From Ochotona curzoniae (lineage: Eukaryota; Chordata; Mammalia; Lagomorpha; Ochotonidae): a DNA stretch of 64,000 bases. Every line of letters starts with the position of its first letter. Within the stretch, counting starts at the first letter, position 1. Under the pieces are notes generated by a model, which was given only the letters and a program-made list of their open reading frames with translations, was not told where the DNA came from and ran no database searches. The stretch lies in contig NW_024466421.1 of NCBI RefSeq assembly GCF_017591425.1, positions 682,001 through 746,000 of the forward strand. Direction: 5' to 3'. Of this stretch, positions 22,000-33,665 are shown piece by piece. Position numbers and translations under genes: made by a program.

Positions 22000-22097
22000 A
22001 CAGGAAGTTCATGAGAAGCACGCGACCCTTCAAACAAAGGCGACTGAAACAGGAAGTTCATGAGAAGCACGTGACACCTTAAACAAAGGCGACTGCA
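22000..22097. repeat. 49-bp tandem duplication
   Basis: Two copies of caggaagttcatgagaagca followed by cgcgaccct or cgtgacacc and aaacaaaggcgactg. Copy starts are 22001 and 22050. They differ at about five positions. The region is not GC-rich and looks like part of an older interspersed repeat. Confidence 0.85.
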
Positions 22098-22330
22098 AAC
22101 TCCAGGGAAAATGAAAAGCTGCATTACTGGTGGAAACCATCCTGCGGACTGTAGCACCTGTGGTCACCGTGAGGAAAGGCCTGGGCTGCTTGAGGTCGCA
22201 GCAGGACTGCAGGACGATACTGCTGCCCGGGGGAAGGGGCAGGAGATGTGTGCCCGAGGCAGCCAGCACACACACACGCACTCACACACACGCACTGTGC
22301 AGCTTCTACAGTTCAACAAACAAGGCTGAA

Positions 22331-22700
22331 ATGCTTTTATTTTCATTTTTGGGTTTTTTAAATATTTTACTTTTTTATTGGAAAGTCAGATATATATAGA
22401 GAGAAAATGAAACAGAGAGGAAGATCTTCCATCCACTGATTCACTCCCCAAGTGGTCACAATGGCCAGAGCTGTGCCAATGTGAAGCCAGGAGCCCAGAG
22501 CCTCTTTGTGGGTCTCCCACGTGGGTACAGGGTCCCCAGGCTTTGGGCCATCCTCAACTGCTTTCCCAGGCCACAAGCAGGGAGCTGGATGGGAAGTAGG
22601 GCTGCTGGGACACGAATTGCCACCCAGATGGGCTCCTGGGCGTGCAAGGCGAGGACTTCAGCTGCTAGGTTACTGGGCCTGGCCTTCTGCTTTTGTTTTA
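22331..22700 (-). mobile_element. CSINE, full length, minus strand, with target-site duplication
   Basis: On the minus strand the full family order is present from the head gcccagtaacctagcagctg (about 22665-22684) through ggaggcgcgcccaggagccc-like text, 'agctccctgcttgtggcctg', 'gggaaagcagttgaggatgg' and 'gggagacccacaaagaggct' to the tail with tttcattttctctctatat. The flanks carry a likely 12-13 bp target-site duplication: atgcttttattttc (22331-22344) and tgcttttgtttta (22688-22700). The SINE body is 22345-22687. It has the pika-like 'gcttgtggcctgggaaagc' form and is among the youngest copies here. Confidence 0.95.
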
Positions 22701-25700
22701 AATCAAGTAGCAATACGTACTTGGTGTTGAGAGAAGAGATCATTATCCAGATAGCCTGCTCTAAGAATGGGATGCTATCAATGCTGGGAGGTCACTGCTG
22801 CTCTTCACTAACCTTGGAGATGCGTCCACTCTCCGAACCACTACACACTACTAAAGCTCAATTCGGAAAATTCTAATAACAGGTCATCCAGAAGGAAAAG
22901 TCTGGAGGCTGTTGGGGGCAGGACTGTGGCCTCCCAGGGGACAGCCAGGTAGGCGAGTTGGCCACAGAGACCTAGCTCTCTGTCCATAGAGCCACTGCAG
23001 CCCAAGCATGACAGGTCCCCCGCTGCACGCCAGGTCCTGGAGGGTCCCTGCCTGCCTCCCGAGGGAGCCTGGTCAGCAGGGTTGATGGGTGCAGACCCGA
23101 GGGTAGGGCTCTCTCTGCCACAAGGACTGGGGACAGACTGCTGGGCAGGGGAGGGAGCACCAGAGCGGCCAAGCGGTTTGGTGGGGCCGAGTGGGGCTGA
23201 ACAAGTCCTGGGCTGCAGCTGCTTGGGAGAGCAGGAGCAGCGCTGTGACATCACAGCATGCCGGCAGGTGACAGAGGCCCCAAGTGTGGGCTGGCCCACT
23301 GCTGTCAGTGCTAGCAGTAAAGAAGGAGCTGTCAGGAGACCCCAGCCCAGAGGGAGAAGAGGGCCCAGCAGGGACAACACAGGAGACCCTGGGGGACTGG
23401 AGGAGACAGGCCAAGGGCAGGGGCTGTGCCCATTTCACCACATGGGAGTGCACAGGAAGCCTGACACTGACCCAGGCCTGTGAGAGGCACCAGCCTCCTC
23501 CCCTGTAAGCAGGGCAGAAGCATGGACAGGACCAAAGGGAAGGCAGCCCAGGAGACCCGTCCCCTCCACCCTCCCTCCGTGACAGGGAGGGAGGGCATAT
23601 TCACAGCCTGCCAAGGCCAACACACCAACTCAGGGAGATGCCCTGTGGCCCTCAGCACAGCCTACAGGCTTCTCCCACTGTTTGCCGGAACACCGCACCC
23701 TGCCAGGCTGGGGCAAAAGGACACGAATGCTACCATGTCCTCTGTCAGCTCCAAGCCCCACCTGGCCCAGCCGCTCTGGGTGAGTGGCGTGGAGCACTCA
23801 GCAGGTGTCCCACGCAGGGCCCACCTCAGTCTCCACCAGTACCCCTGCCTGCAGCCCCCCTCAGGCCACGGGTGACGCAAGCTGACCCTCTCCATCACCC
23901 CAGCAGCTGTCCTGGCTCCCATGTTCCCCTGGCATCACCCCCACCCAAGCTCTCTAGGGACACCTCTGCTCCCACCAGCACCCAGGGGCCCCCAGCTCTG
24001 TGCCCTCCAGCCCCCCGCCCAGCTTCACAGCCAGGCTGCTGTACTCTCCACCACACCCTTCCCACCTAGGCCTGCCACCGAGGCTCACCCTCAGGGGGCT
24101 GGGAGGCAGCGAGCAGTGGGAGGTACAACCCCTGCTGGAGGACCACGGGGCCAGCCAGTGTTGACCACAGCGCTGTGCACACACCCCTGCAGTCCTCAGG
24201 TCAAGAGCCTTAACTGAGGGAAGGAGGACGGTGGGTCCCCAGCTGTCCTGAGCAGGGGAAGCAGGACCCTCACAAGAGCCCCATTCTCTGGGAGATCACG
24301 TGACAGACCTGGGACACGCCTGGAGCGGACGGTCAGCTCCAAAGGTGACCCACCCTGCTGGCACCTGGTCACATGCCATGGTGGGGTAAGCCGCTGTAAT
24401 TACTGATGATCCTGGGGTTAGGAGACGATCTAAACGGGGAAGACACAAAGGCTGTACTGACACAGGGTGGGAGCTGGTCGTGTGCACAGCCTACATGGTC
24501 CCGGGCAGCACACGAGAGCTGTGCTGCCAGGGACACCACAGGGCACAGCCACAAGAGGCTCAGCTACTGAGGGGACAGGCCTTGGGGCTGGCACTGCACA
24601 GCTCCCTTGCCATGCTCCCTTCCCCTGTCCTCTGGGCTGAGAGCTCAGGTACCGTGATGGGCCAGTGGTGTCAGGAGGAGGCAGACCAGCACAGGGGATG
24701 GCAAAGGGGCAGGGGCGCGGCAAGAGCAGAGCTTGGAGTGGAAAGGGGCTGGGCAGAGGATGGGGAGGGATCACGGAGAGCGTGGGAGCCCCGGAGGGGC
24801 GGTTCATGGTGAGGGCAGAGTGGGTGTGGCTGAGCCAGGCCAGGGAAGGGGGAGGACGAGGCTGCAGAAGCCAGCCAGAGCCCAGACGGGCGGAAGCTGG
24901 CAGCAGGGCCAGGTGGAGGCTACGTGGAGACTGCTGGGCTGTTGTACCCAGGAAGGGCCCAAGCCCCAGGGTTGCGTGCACGAGGCCAACAGAGGCTCTG
25001 GGACAATATCCGCTGGCTCCCTCAGCTTCCGCGCCCTCCTGTAAGGCCAGCCACTGGCCCCTCCGGCCTCACAGCCCAAGGGCTGGCGCCAGGTTCTTCC
25101 CAGGGACTCTGCCCCACGCCAGCTTGAAGGGAGCCCTCTGTCCTTGTACCGCCCACATCCTGTTTCCAGGGCACTGGAGGAAGTGGGGGTGCCAGGGAAC
25201 GCCCATCCCAGGCTTGCTGCTATTCCAAGAGAACGGCCAGCCACAGGCCACCGCTGCCTGCCTGCCTGCCTGTTGGTACCCTGAGCCACGGCGTCCTGCT
25301 GGGTGCCTTTACCTGGGTGCTCAGGCCACAGCACTGAATTGTGGCTGCCTGTGGCCAGCTAGAGGCTCTCCCAGGTTGGAAATGAGCTCCCGAGCGGCAG
25401 GCAGGAGCAGTGCCCCCGGCCCGGGCCCCCTAAGGCCACCCTGCCCCAGGACTACACTGTGGGGCCTGCAGAATGGACAGCAAGTCCCTCACAGGGTAGG
25501 GCCATTGAGTCCCCCTCACAGGACAAGAGCAACAAGCAAGCAGCCCCACCGAGGGCACGGGCCATGCGCCACATGCACATGCAAGCCAGGCCACGCTGGG
25601 GACACACAAGGAGCAGGACCGCATGGGCCCAGCCTGCTCTGACAAACCTAGCGCTGTCCCTGGGGACTCAACTTGTGCCACTAAAGACCCAGGCTATACC

Positions 25701-27740
25701 CAGATGTCTCAGCTCCCCAAAGCCTGCCCTTGGGGGGAGAGAGGAGCCATTTTCCAGGCCAAACTCACAGCTCCAATGCTTAGGCTTCTCGCTACATGTC
25801 TCTGGGCGGTCCCTAGGGGGCTAAGGTCGGTGGGAAGCAGACAGGATCAGGTTCTGCTCAGCCCCTGGCCAGCCTGCAGCCAACAGCAGGGAGATCTCAG
25901 GAAGGGAGGAGCTCCCACCCCTGCCTGGGACCCCAGCTGCCACCCCAGTGGCTGCTTTAGGGCTAGTGGCTCCCATGGCACCTGCCAGGGGGGCATCTAC
26001 ACTGTCCACAAAAGAGCTGAGCCTGGTGAGAGCGCGAGCCACTGGGCCCAAGACCCCACAGAGGAGCCCCACTCCCGCCTTCCTCCCAGACCAAGCCCAA
26101 GTGTCCTGCCCCTGGGGTCCTCCACGAAGGGCTCGCAGGAGCTGTGTAGCCTCAGCCCTCAGGGGCCTGTGTCCAGCCCCGATTCACAGCACACCTGCCT
26201 GCTGGGGTCGTCCTATCCCGCCAGCCCCCTCGCCAACAGATCCCCAGATCCATCCTCAGCTGCTCCTGGCTCTGGCCACAGACTCCTCTCCCATCCCTGT
26301 GCCCCCCTCCCTGGCCCCCAGCGCCAGCACCAGGAACCTGGGGTCACTGTCCTTCAGGTTTCACGGCTGCTCCTTGACTGCCCACTGCCTCATCACTGTC
26401 ACCCCTGCCCTTCGGCTCTCCCTGCACTAGCCTGACACAGCTATGCCCCAGGGAAGCCCAGCTCTACGGACACTACCCCATGAGGGTATGAGGGGCTGCC
26501 ACACACCCACCACTACAGCCCAGCCCCTTCTTCAGCAGCATAGTGAGCCTACCAGCCCCCAGGAGTAAGGATCCTAGGCCCTACTGGACAGGGCTCCGAG
26601 CCTCGTCCTCTGCCCTCACCCATTCCCCACTCCCAGGACTAAGGAACAAGGGGACTAAATGCAAGCTGTACAGTTCACCTCTGGGGTGGACTCCTGACCA
26701 AGCACACAGCACAACAGAGCCAGGGTCAGCCATGCAGGTGTGTCCTTCTGGGGCGGCGTGCGACTCTGGGGACCAACAGGGGCCAAACATGTGGCCCAGA
26801 GCGCACCCCAGCTCCCAGATGCTGGCTCCTAAGTGCCATTTATCACCAAATAAATCCAGGGTCACGAGGACACCTGTGTCCAGGTGGCCAGAGGCAGAGA
26901 CCATGACGGCTTGCCTGGGCATCCTGAATGGGGAGGCTGTCCAAGGACACAGCAAGCAGGGCCTACCCAGGCCAAGCCTGGTAAAAGCTGGGCTCAGAAG
27001 TGGGCAATGGGGACACGAAGCTGACCGAATCAAGTAAGAACCCATGGGGCCGAGGAAGGGAGCTTGGGGTCAGAGCGGGAAGTCACCCAACAGCTGTGGC
27101 AGCCATACTCTGCAGTGACCAGCCCAGGCAGGGAGCCATGCTGGGTGCCATGCTGGGTGCCGCAGGACCAGACAGGGCGTCACAGAGCGACAGCCCCTTT
27201 GCGTCATCTCAGAGCCTTCCCCGAGATGCCAAGTCACTCCACATGACATCACCACTCTCAGGAGCCACCTGAAGACCCGGCTCAGGGATGCTGGGAGGCC
27301 AGCAGCACTGGCTGCAGGAGCAGGCCAACGAGGCAGACACGCCGCACTGCATCTGCTAAAAGGACAGCGGGCTCACTGGGAACAGGAGGCCCCCATTGGT
27401 GCACGACGCTGTGCTGCGGGCACGTGACGGCCAGGCAGGGCCACATGGGTAAGCAGTGCATGGGAAAAGCAGCTCAGTGAGCCCAGGGACACTGGGTCCT
27501 GTGCTCAGAATATCCGTAAGAGAGCTTACTCCTCCAGAACTTGGCTTTCAACCCCAAATGACAACCGGACCTTGAAATTAAAGTCTCACCAGAGACCTTG
27601 TTCATCTTAAAACAAGGTATAAGCCCTGCATGCTGAAAAACCCAGACATCACTAGAGGAAGAGGAGGTGAGACGTCCGGACGGGCGGCCAGTGGGGACGG
27701 GCAGACGGGCCCCGCACAGGTGCACCGTGAAAGCCGCGCC
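22701..27740. other. 5 kb of GC-rich DNA with no recognised gene, SINE or array
   Basis: This is the longest stretch without any recognised repeat. It has several long open frames (325 codons + at 24665-25642; 270 codons + at 25623-26435; 176 codons - at 24804-25334), all rich in P, G, A, S and R and without domains I recognise. The absence of SINEs may mean selection against insertion or merely loss. Splice-site-like strings occur by chance. If the window holds coding exons outside the 52-59 kb region, they are likely to be here, but I cannot name any. Confidence 0.45.
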
Positions 27741-28300
27741 CTAAGCCCATGCGACCCCTTTCATCTTAACAATCACTGAACAACTCTTAGAGGCAAAAGA
27801 AAGCCACAACTAAAAGGGAACTTCTAAAAATTAGTAACAAAGACAGCACTGGCCACGGAGGCCGGTAAGAAAACTGCAAAGCAGGAGTCAAGGCAAATCT
27901 ACAGCAATAAGTGAATTAGATCCTCAGCTGAGAAGGTTACAAGAACAACAAGGAAATGACTCAAAAATAGCCACAAGGAGGGAAGTTGTACAAAGAAAGG
28001 CAAAAAATCAATGAGGTAGAAAATTGAAAAACAATAGCCCTCCTAAATCAGAATTAGTTTTTCTAAAAAGACAACCAACCGGCTTACCCTAACCAAGAGG
28101 GAGGCAAGCACGCGCACGCACACACACACACACAGTGAGAAACTAAAAAAGAAACAGCTACTGAAACAGGGAGGAAAGAACCCATGAGGAACTGTAAGAC
28201 TGCTTTGTAAATAAGCCTCTATGCAAATAGATGACAGCCTACAGACTCAGAAATGCCTCCGGAAGTCGCCCAAAGCCACCGTGGGAGACCTGAGGCTTCA
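27741..28300 (+). mobile_element. LINE-1 ORF2 relic, plus strand
   Basis: A-rich, CpG-poor sequence typical of L1: gaacttctaaaaattagtaa, gtagaaaattgaaaaacaat, gaattagtttttctaaaaag, acaaccaaccggcttaccct, aaccaagagggaggcaagca, a CA microsatellite at about 28118-28132, then gaaactaaaaaagaaacagc, gaaagaacccatgagg and ctctatgcaaatagatgac. This corresponds to the region between endonuclease and reverse transcriptase of ORF2. Frames are broken throughout. Confidence 0.8.
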
Positions 28301-28437
28301 GAGACAAACTATACCAGACACACCCTCCCAAACAGCACCAGGCCCAGGCTGGAGGCCCAGAGGCTTGGCCAAGCATCCTTCCCGGCACCAGGCCCAGGCT
28401 GGAGGCCCAGAGGCTCAGCCAGGTACGCTTTGTAGTC

Positions 28438-28728
28438 CTTTTCTTTGCATTTTAAGAGGCAGAGAGAGAATCAAGATCTCCCATCCCCTGGTTCATTCCT
28501 CCCGCAGTCCACAAGTATCCATACAGCGAGGGCAGATTCTGGCTACAGCCTGCGGCCAGCAGCCAGCCACTTCATCCCAACCCTGCATGTGGCGGCCAGG
28601 GTCCCAGCTCATCAAGCTGTCGCTGAGGCCTCCCAAGGGGACCCATTGACAGGAAGCTGGACCTGAGCCTAGGCCCTGTGAAGTGCACTACGGGTGCCTT
28701 AACCACTAGGCCACATGTCCACTCCCCC
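28438..28728 (-). mobile_element. CSINE-superfamily element, minus strand
   Basis: On the minus strand it begins gtggacatgtggcctagtgg, ttaaggcacccgtagtgcac (tRNA-like head with the A-box GTGGCCTAGTGG), continues with ggtccagcttcctgtcaatg and ctggctgctggccgcaggct, and ends tgaaccaggggatgggagat, cttgattctctctctgcctc. Its middle section differs from the other copies, so it belongs to a distinct subfamily. Confidence 0.85.
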
Positions 28729-28840
28729 ATCAACAAGTAGCACTGACCATGAAGCACGCCCAGTACAGCTGGCCAACAACAGAACCCTGCAAACCGCCAC
28801 ATTCTGGCTCGACAGGCCCAAGCTCTGCAGCTCCCCGTGC

Positions 28841-29658
28841 ACCTTCCCCGAGAGGACGCATGGCCAGTCGGTCCCCGTCACCTTCCCCGAGAGGACGCAT
28901 GGCCAGTCGGTCCCTGTCCACCTTCGCCGAGAGGACGCATGGCCAGTCGGTCCCTGTCACCTGCACTGAGAGGACGCATGGCCAGTCGGTCCCCGTCACC
29001 TTCCCCGAGAGGACGCAGGGCCAGTCGGTCCCTGTCCACCTTCGCCGAGAGGACGCATGGCCAGTCGGTCCCTGTCCACCTTCGCCGAGAGGACGCATGG
29101 CCAGTCGGTCCCCGTCACCTGCGCTGAGAGGACGCATGGCCAGTCGGTCCCCGTCACCTTCCCTGAGAGGACGCATGGCCAGTCGGTCCCCGTCACCTTC
29201 CCCGAGAGGACGCATGGCCAGTCGGTCCCCGTCACCTTCCCCGAGAGGACGCATGGCCAGTCGGTCCCCGTCACCTGCACTGAGAGGACGCATGGCCAGT
29301 CGGTCCCCGTCACCTTCCCCGAGAGGACGCATGGCCAGTCGGTCCCTGTCCACCTTCCCCGAGAGGACGCAGGGCCAGTCGGTCCCTGTCCACCTTCGCC
29401 GAGAGGACGCATGGCCAGTCGGTCCCCGTCACCTTCCCCGAGAGGGCGCATGGCCAGTCGGTCCCGTCACCTGCGCTGAGAGGACGCATGGCCAGTCGGT
29501 CCCTGTCCACCTTCCCCGAGAGGACGCAGGGCCAGTCGGTCCCTGTCCACCTGCGCTGAGAGGGCGCATGGCCAGTCGGTCCCCGTCACCTTCCCCGAGA
29601 GGGCGCATGGCCAGTCGGTCCCGTCACCTGCGCTGAGAGGACGCAGGGCCAGTCGGTG
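28841..29658. repeat. 39/40-bp CpG-rich minisatellite, about 21 copies
   Basis: Each unit contains gagaggacgcatggccagtc and ggtcc, linked by variable connectors. Type A is ccgtcaccttcccc (39 bp), type B ctgtccaccttcgcc (40 bp), type C cgtcacctgcgct or ctgcact. A sub-variant replaces gcatgg with gcaggg, and another gaggacgc with gagggcgc. Units carry about four CpG each, so the whole array would pass as a CpG island. The mix of 39- and 40-bp units makes the frames rotate, yet most stay open, which creates long R/S/G- and D/R/L-rich peptides on both strands. Confidence 0.97.
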
Positions 29659-30264
29659 TGACCCTTCACATTGGATCACAGGAGGGAGAGCCACAGAGAA
29701 GATTCCAAGCATCGCCGCCATTGGACACAGGTCCCTGGGGAAGACAGGTGGCTCTGAGAGTGACAGAGCACTGAGCTTCCTCCTTGGCTGCACACCGGCT
29801 TCATGGCAAGCCTAGGCACGGTTAGTACGCGCCGAGGGCTAAGGCAGAACCGCTCCACACGGGCCGGGGCCGCGCGCAGAGCCTTCCGACAGCCCAGAGC
29901 ATCCCAGAGCGATGTGAGAAAGTCGGAGCTTCCTCACTCACACCTCACCCAGGCGCACCTCAAAACCCCCGGGAATCCCCGCAACGAAGGGCTGGGCGGG
30001 CTGTCGGGAGTTACTTCACATGCAGTAGCACGTTAGGGGTGTAATGGCAGAGAAGTCACACTTACAGCAGCGACCAGACAGCATGCCGCCCCACCCCGCC
30101 AGGGAGGAGTGTGTGGTGACCAGGGAGACGCAGAAGGTGCTACAGCCACACGGTGAGCAGAGGGCACACGGTGGCCTGGGAAGGGTCGGGGACGTTGGTG
30201 TACCCCTTGTGGCCATCCTCCTGCTCCCACACGTTGGGGCCTTTGCTAGGCAGGAGTCAGCATC
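29659..30264. other. Unique DNA, no feature recognised
   Basis: Moderately CpG-rich at 29820-29900 (gtacgcgccgagggc, gggccggggccgcgcg) but too short to call an island. No reading frame stands out. Confidence 0.4.
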
Positions 30265-30600
30265 AGGATGGGCTACAGAAGGAAAGATTGACAAAACAAA
30301 AACAAAAACAAAACTTTGCAAGGCAAAAAAGAAAAAAAAAATCCTCCATGAGCAAAGTGAAAACAACAGCTGACGAGCAAGGAAGCATTTGCAGCCTATT
30401 TAAAAGTCACAGATAAGGGCTAAAAATACCCCTAATGGAGCTCACCTCCCCAAAATGCAGGAAATGGGAAAATGGGCAGAAGACACACAGAGAAAATTCT
30501 CACACTTGCACGCTCTACAGCTGGTGTGCAAAGACATGAGACATTCTGCATGAGCAGAGGAACTCACAGGGCTCTGCACGTCCCCAGCACCGGGGGCTGG
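30265..30600 (+). mobile_element. LINE-1 ORF2 3' relic, plus strand
   Basis: Matches in L1 order: aaaacaaaactttgcaaggc, gagcaaagtgaaaacaacag, aggaagcatttgcagcctat, aaaagtcacagataagggct, aaaaatacccctaatggagc, caggaaatgggaaaatgggc, agaagacacacagagaaaat, and gtgcaaagacatgagacatt. These are the familiar 'in-frame lysine-rich' phrases near the end of ORF2. GC-rich substitutions and small indels break the frame. Confidence 0.8.
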
Positions 30601-30866
30601 GGGTGCCCCAACTGACAGTGGGCCAAGGCGGGGTTCCCTGGATGCTCCTGAAACCAAGGAGAGATGAGCCAGACCACACAGCGCACCGGCCACTGGCAGC
30701 AGAGACAGAGAAGACACGAGGGCCACCCAGGAAGGCAAGCAGTTGGCCATGCCCAGAGGTGGGCAGCCTGGGTGACCAGTGCCACACACACAGCTCTCCC
30801 CCAGGACCCGGCAGGTGCTCACCAGCAAACACGCTTGGGGGTGCAGGTGCAAGGAGAACCCCCTCG
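30601..30866. other. GC-rich spacer
   Basis: No feature recognised between the L1 relic and the 96-bp duplication. Confidence 0.35.
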
Positions 30867-31070
30867 CCCCTGGGCAAGTGGGCAGCTGTGGGTGCCCCGG
30901 CAGCACACTGCCCTGGGCACACGCTGGGCCCCCACGGAGGCTGCAGCAGGCCAGCTCAGCAGCCCCTGGGCAAGAGGGCAGCTGTGGGTGCCCTGGCAGC
31001 ACACTGCCCTGGGCACATGCTGGGCCCCCACGGAGGCTGCAGCAGGCCAGCTCAGCAGCCCCTGGGGAGG
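30867..31070. repeat. 96-bp tandem duplication
   Basis: Two copies beginning cccctgggcaag at 30867 and 30963, each containing gggcagctgtgggtgcc and ggaggctgcagcaggccagc. They differ at only a handful of sites (cccgg/cctgg, cacacgc/cacatgc), and a partial third begins at about 31059 before diverging. Period 96 is 32 codons, which keeps frames open. Confidence 0.95.
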
Positions 31071-31424
31071 GGCAGCAAGTGTCCTCCCTGTCTAGCAAGA
31101 CTCACGGCATAGCCGGACAGCTGACCAGAAGGGCATGAAGAAAGTCTACCCAAGCCGGCGTGCCTGTCACGACTGAGGCCGCACAGGTGGCCCGTGGCCG
31201 AGGGGAGCAGGGATGCCTCCGCCCTAGCACAGGTCACCTAACTCGCCCGGAGCTGGGGTGTGACCACAGCAGCAACCAGACACGCCCAGCCCAGGGTGGC
31301 CAAACAGTTCCCACCAGGGCTAGTAAGAGCTCACGCCCGTTTTTGAACATGCCCTATGTGCTACTGCAAGGCCCAGACAGCAAGTCAGAATCCAGTAAAT
31401 GCGCCAAAAGGTACAAGGTACAGA

Positions 31425-31905
31425 GGGACCCACGGCCAGGAACACAGGGGCCCACGGCCAGGAGTACAGGGGCCCACAGCCAGGAGCACAGGGGCCCACG
31501 GCCAGGAGTACAGGGACCCACGGGCAGTACAGGGACCCACAGCCAGGAGTACAGGGACCCATGGCCAGGAGCGCAGGGGCCCACAGCCAGGAGTACAGGG
31601 ACCCATGGAGTACAGGGACCCACGGCCAGGAGTACAGGGACCCATGGAGTACAGGGGCCCACGGCCAGGAGCACAAGGGCCCACAGCCAGGAGTACAGGG
31701 GCCCACAGCCAGGAGTACAGGGGCCCACAGGCAGTACAGGGACCCACGGCCAGGAGTACAGGGGCCCACGGCCAGGAGTACAGGGGTCCACAGCCAGGAG
31801 CACAGGGACCCACGGGCAGTACAGGGACCTACGGCCAGGAGTACAGGGGCCCACGGCCAGGAGTACAGGGGCCCACGGCCAGGAGCATAGGGACCCACAG
31901 GCAGT
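31425..31905. repeat. 22-bp minisatellite with deletion variants, about 22 copies
   Basis: The unit is ggggcccacggccaggagta plus ca. Variants change gggg-ccc to ggga-ccc, cggcc to cagcc and gagta to gagca or gagcg. Shorter variants lack the ggccag section (cccacgggcagtaca or cccatggagtaca) and recur at irregular intervals. Mean divergence is low. The long open frames on either strand (up to 309 codons) follow from this unit. Confidence 0.95.
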
Positions 31906-32152
31906 GCAGGGATGAGGTACAGAGGGACCAACAGGCAGGAGTGCAGCGATGACATGCACACAGGGACCCACAGGCAGTGCAGGGATGAGGTACAGAGGGA
32001 CCAACAGGCAGGAGTGCAGCGATGACATGCACACAGGGACCCACAGGCAGTGCAGGGATGAGGTACAGAGGGACCAACAGGCAGGAGTGCAGCGATGACA
32101 TGCACACAGGGACCCACAGGCAGTGCAGGGATGAGGTGCACATAGGGAAGCA
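31906..32152. repeat. 73-bp higher-order minisatellite, 3.3 copies
   Basis: The unit gggacccacaggcagtgcag, ggatgaggtacagagggacc, aacaggcaggagtgcagcga, tgacatgcacaca repeats three times almost without change, with a final partial copy ending gaggtgcacatagg. The unit contains three degenerate versions of the 22-bp motif of the neighbouring array, so it arose by amplifying a three-unit block at its edge. Confidence 0.95.
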
Positions 32153-33460
32153 CGGTGAGGGATAAAGCAGCCCAGAGCCAGGTCCCAGCCTGGGAGTGGC
32201 CACACGTGATACAGTGTAGGCCGTAATGGAAAAGACAGATGAAGTGCACAGGCCACGGGGACTGTCAGCAAGAGGCAGAATCTGCCGGTGAGTCAAGCAG
32301 TGATGCCAGGAGCAGCAAACATGGCCACAGAAGCAAGGATGGCTCATGGAGCACTCACCAGCAGCCTCGAGCTACGCTGACAGAGTGTGGGAGGGACAGA
32401 GAGGAAAGGGGTGCTAGGAGACACTGCAATGTCCTGGCGGACATCTGGCCACAACTCCAAAAATGAGGGAAAGACGCAGGCAAGCGCCCGGGGAGATGGC
32501 AGAGAGCTGCCCGCTGTGGCCCCACACCCCGAAATTCACCTGCTGAAGCCTTGCGCCTCCCACAGATGGTATTGGGGGTGCCCTTAGGGTCTCAGGGTGA
32601 AGCCCCTGTTGACAGATGAGCACCCTTACTAAAGAGGTCATCCCCCTGAGGACACACACAGAGGCCACCGCTGAGCCCGTGGCCTTGCAGCCTAATCCAG
32701 TGGAGCAGGTGAGACCACATCTGGGGAGATGGTTTTACAGCTGCCTGAGAGGGAGACACTAGACATTGCATCACCCACGCAAAGGCCTGGGGCTCACTCA
32801 GGAGGGTAACAGGCAGAAGCCAGGACAGAGGTCAAGGCTGTAAACCCAAGACCACCGAGGAGCCCCCAGCGGCAATGGCAGGGAGCATGCTCTGACTCCC
32901 CGCCTCTCCGCTGGCCCTGGCATTGTGTTCCTTCCCTGACCTCGTGCTTTGCCATCCTCATTCTGCCCAAGGACAGAACTCTGTGGCACTTGGGGTGCTT
33001 GGGAAGGAGGCTCTGCCCACCACAGCTGCCGCACTGGCACCACTCCCAGGAGTTCGTGCTCCAATCACACACTCACTGGGCCCTCCCACCCCACGTGCCT
33101 CATTCAGGCCCCACCTCTGTGGGTCACAGGAAGAAGTGGGAGGCCCCTGGGACAACAGCAGGCGTGGAGCCAGCTGCCCTGGCACAGCATCTTTGGGAAG
33201 CAAATCATCTGGTGTTTGAAGGTGCCACTGGACACAGACCTGGGCAAGGGTCCTGGGAGCTGGCTCAGTCCAGCTGGGCAGCCACCCTGAAAGGACAGCA
33301 GGGCTGCCAGCCTGCCCCAGCTTGCTTCATGTAGACTGGCCCCTGGGAGAGGATGGGCATTGCAAGCGGTTGGCTGGGATAAGCTGGCGTTGTCCAGTGC
33401 CACACCCTACCTGGGCCAAGAAATGAGACACGCAGCCAGGAAAATTGCAGAGCAGGCAGG
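32153..33460. other. Unique DNA, no gene recognised
   Basis: A short A-rich phrase near 32210-32245 (gtaggccgtaatggaaaaga) resembles the end of L1 ORF2 but is too brief to call. The rest is GC-rich with chance open frames. Confidence 0.35.
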
Positions 33461-33665
33461 ACTCAGGGGCCACCCTATGGGGGCAGCCACCATGGCAGGC
33501 CTGCTCCCACCAGCTCCACCCACCTGTCCCAGGCCACGGCAGGAACTGGCTCAGAGCAGGGCTCAGGGGCCACGCTGCAGGGACATCCCCCATGGCGGGC
33601 CTGCTCCCACCAGCTCCACCCACCTGTCCCAGGCCACGGCAGGAACCGGCTCAGAGCTGGAGGCC
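33461..33665. repeat. 100-bp tandem duplication
   Basis: Copies begin actcaggggccaccctatgg (33461) and gctcaggggccacgctgcag (33561). Both contain cctgctcccaccagctccac and ccaggccacggcaggaac, with scattered substitutions only in the first third. Confidence 0.95.

Noticed and set aside
24665..26435. Two long plus-strand frames (325 and 270 codons)
   Set aside because: GC-rich composition, no recognised domain, competing antisense frames, no splice-consistent structure. Kept only as a region to check.
28730..29636. Long open frames on both strands (295 codons +, 207 codons -) rich in R/S/P or D/R/L
   Set aside because: They are direct translations of the 39/40-bp array; the peptides simply repeat the unit, and both strands are open at once.
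31320..32271. Two 300-codon minus-strand frames rich in C, P, G and W, looking like a cysteine-rich secreted protein
   Set aside because: They follow from the 22-bp and 73-bp arrays; the peptide periodicity equals the DNA repeat, and the overlapping frames are equally long.
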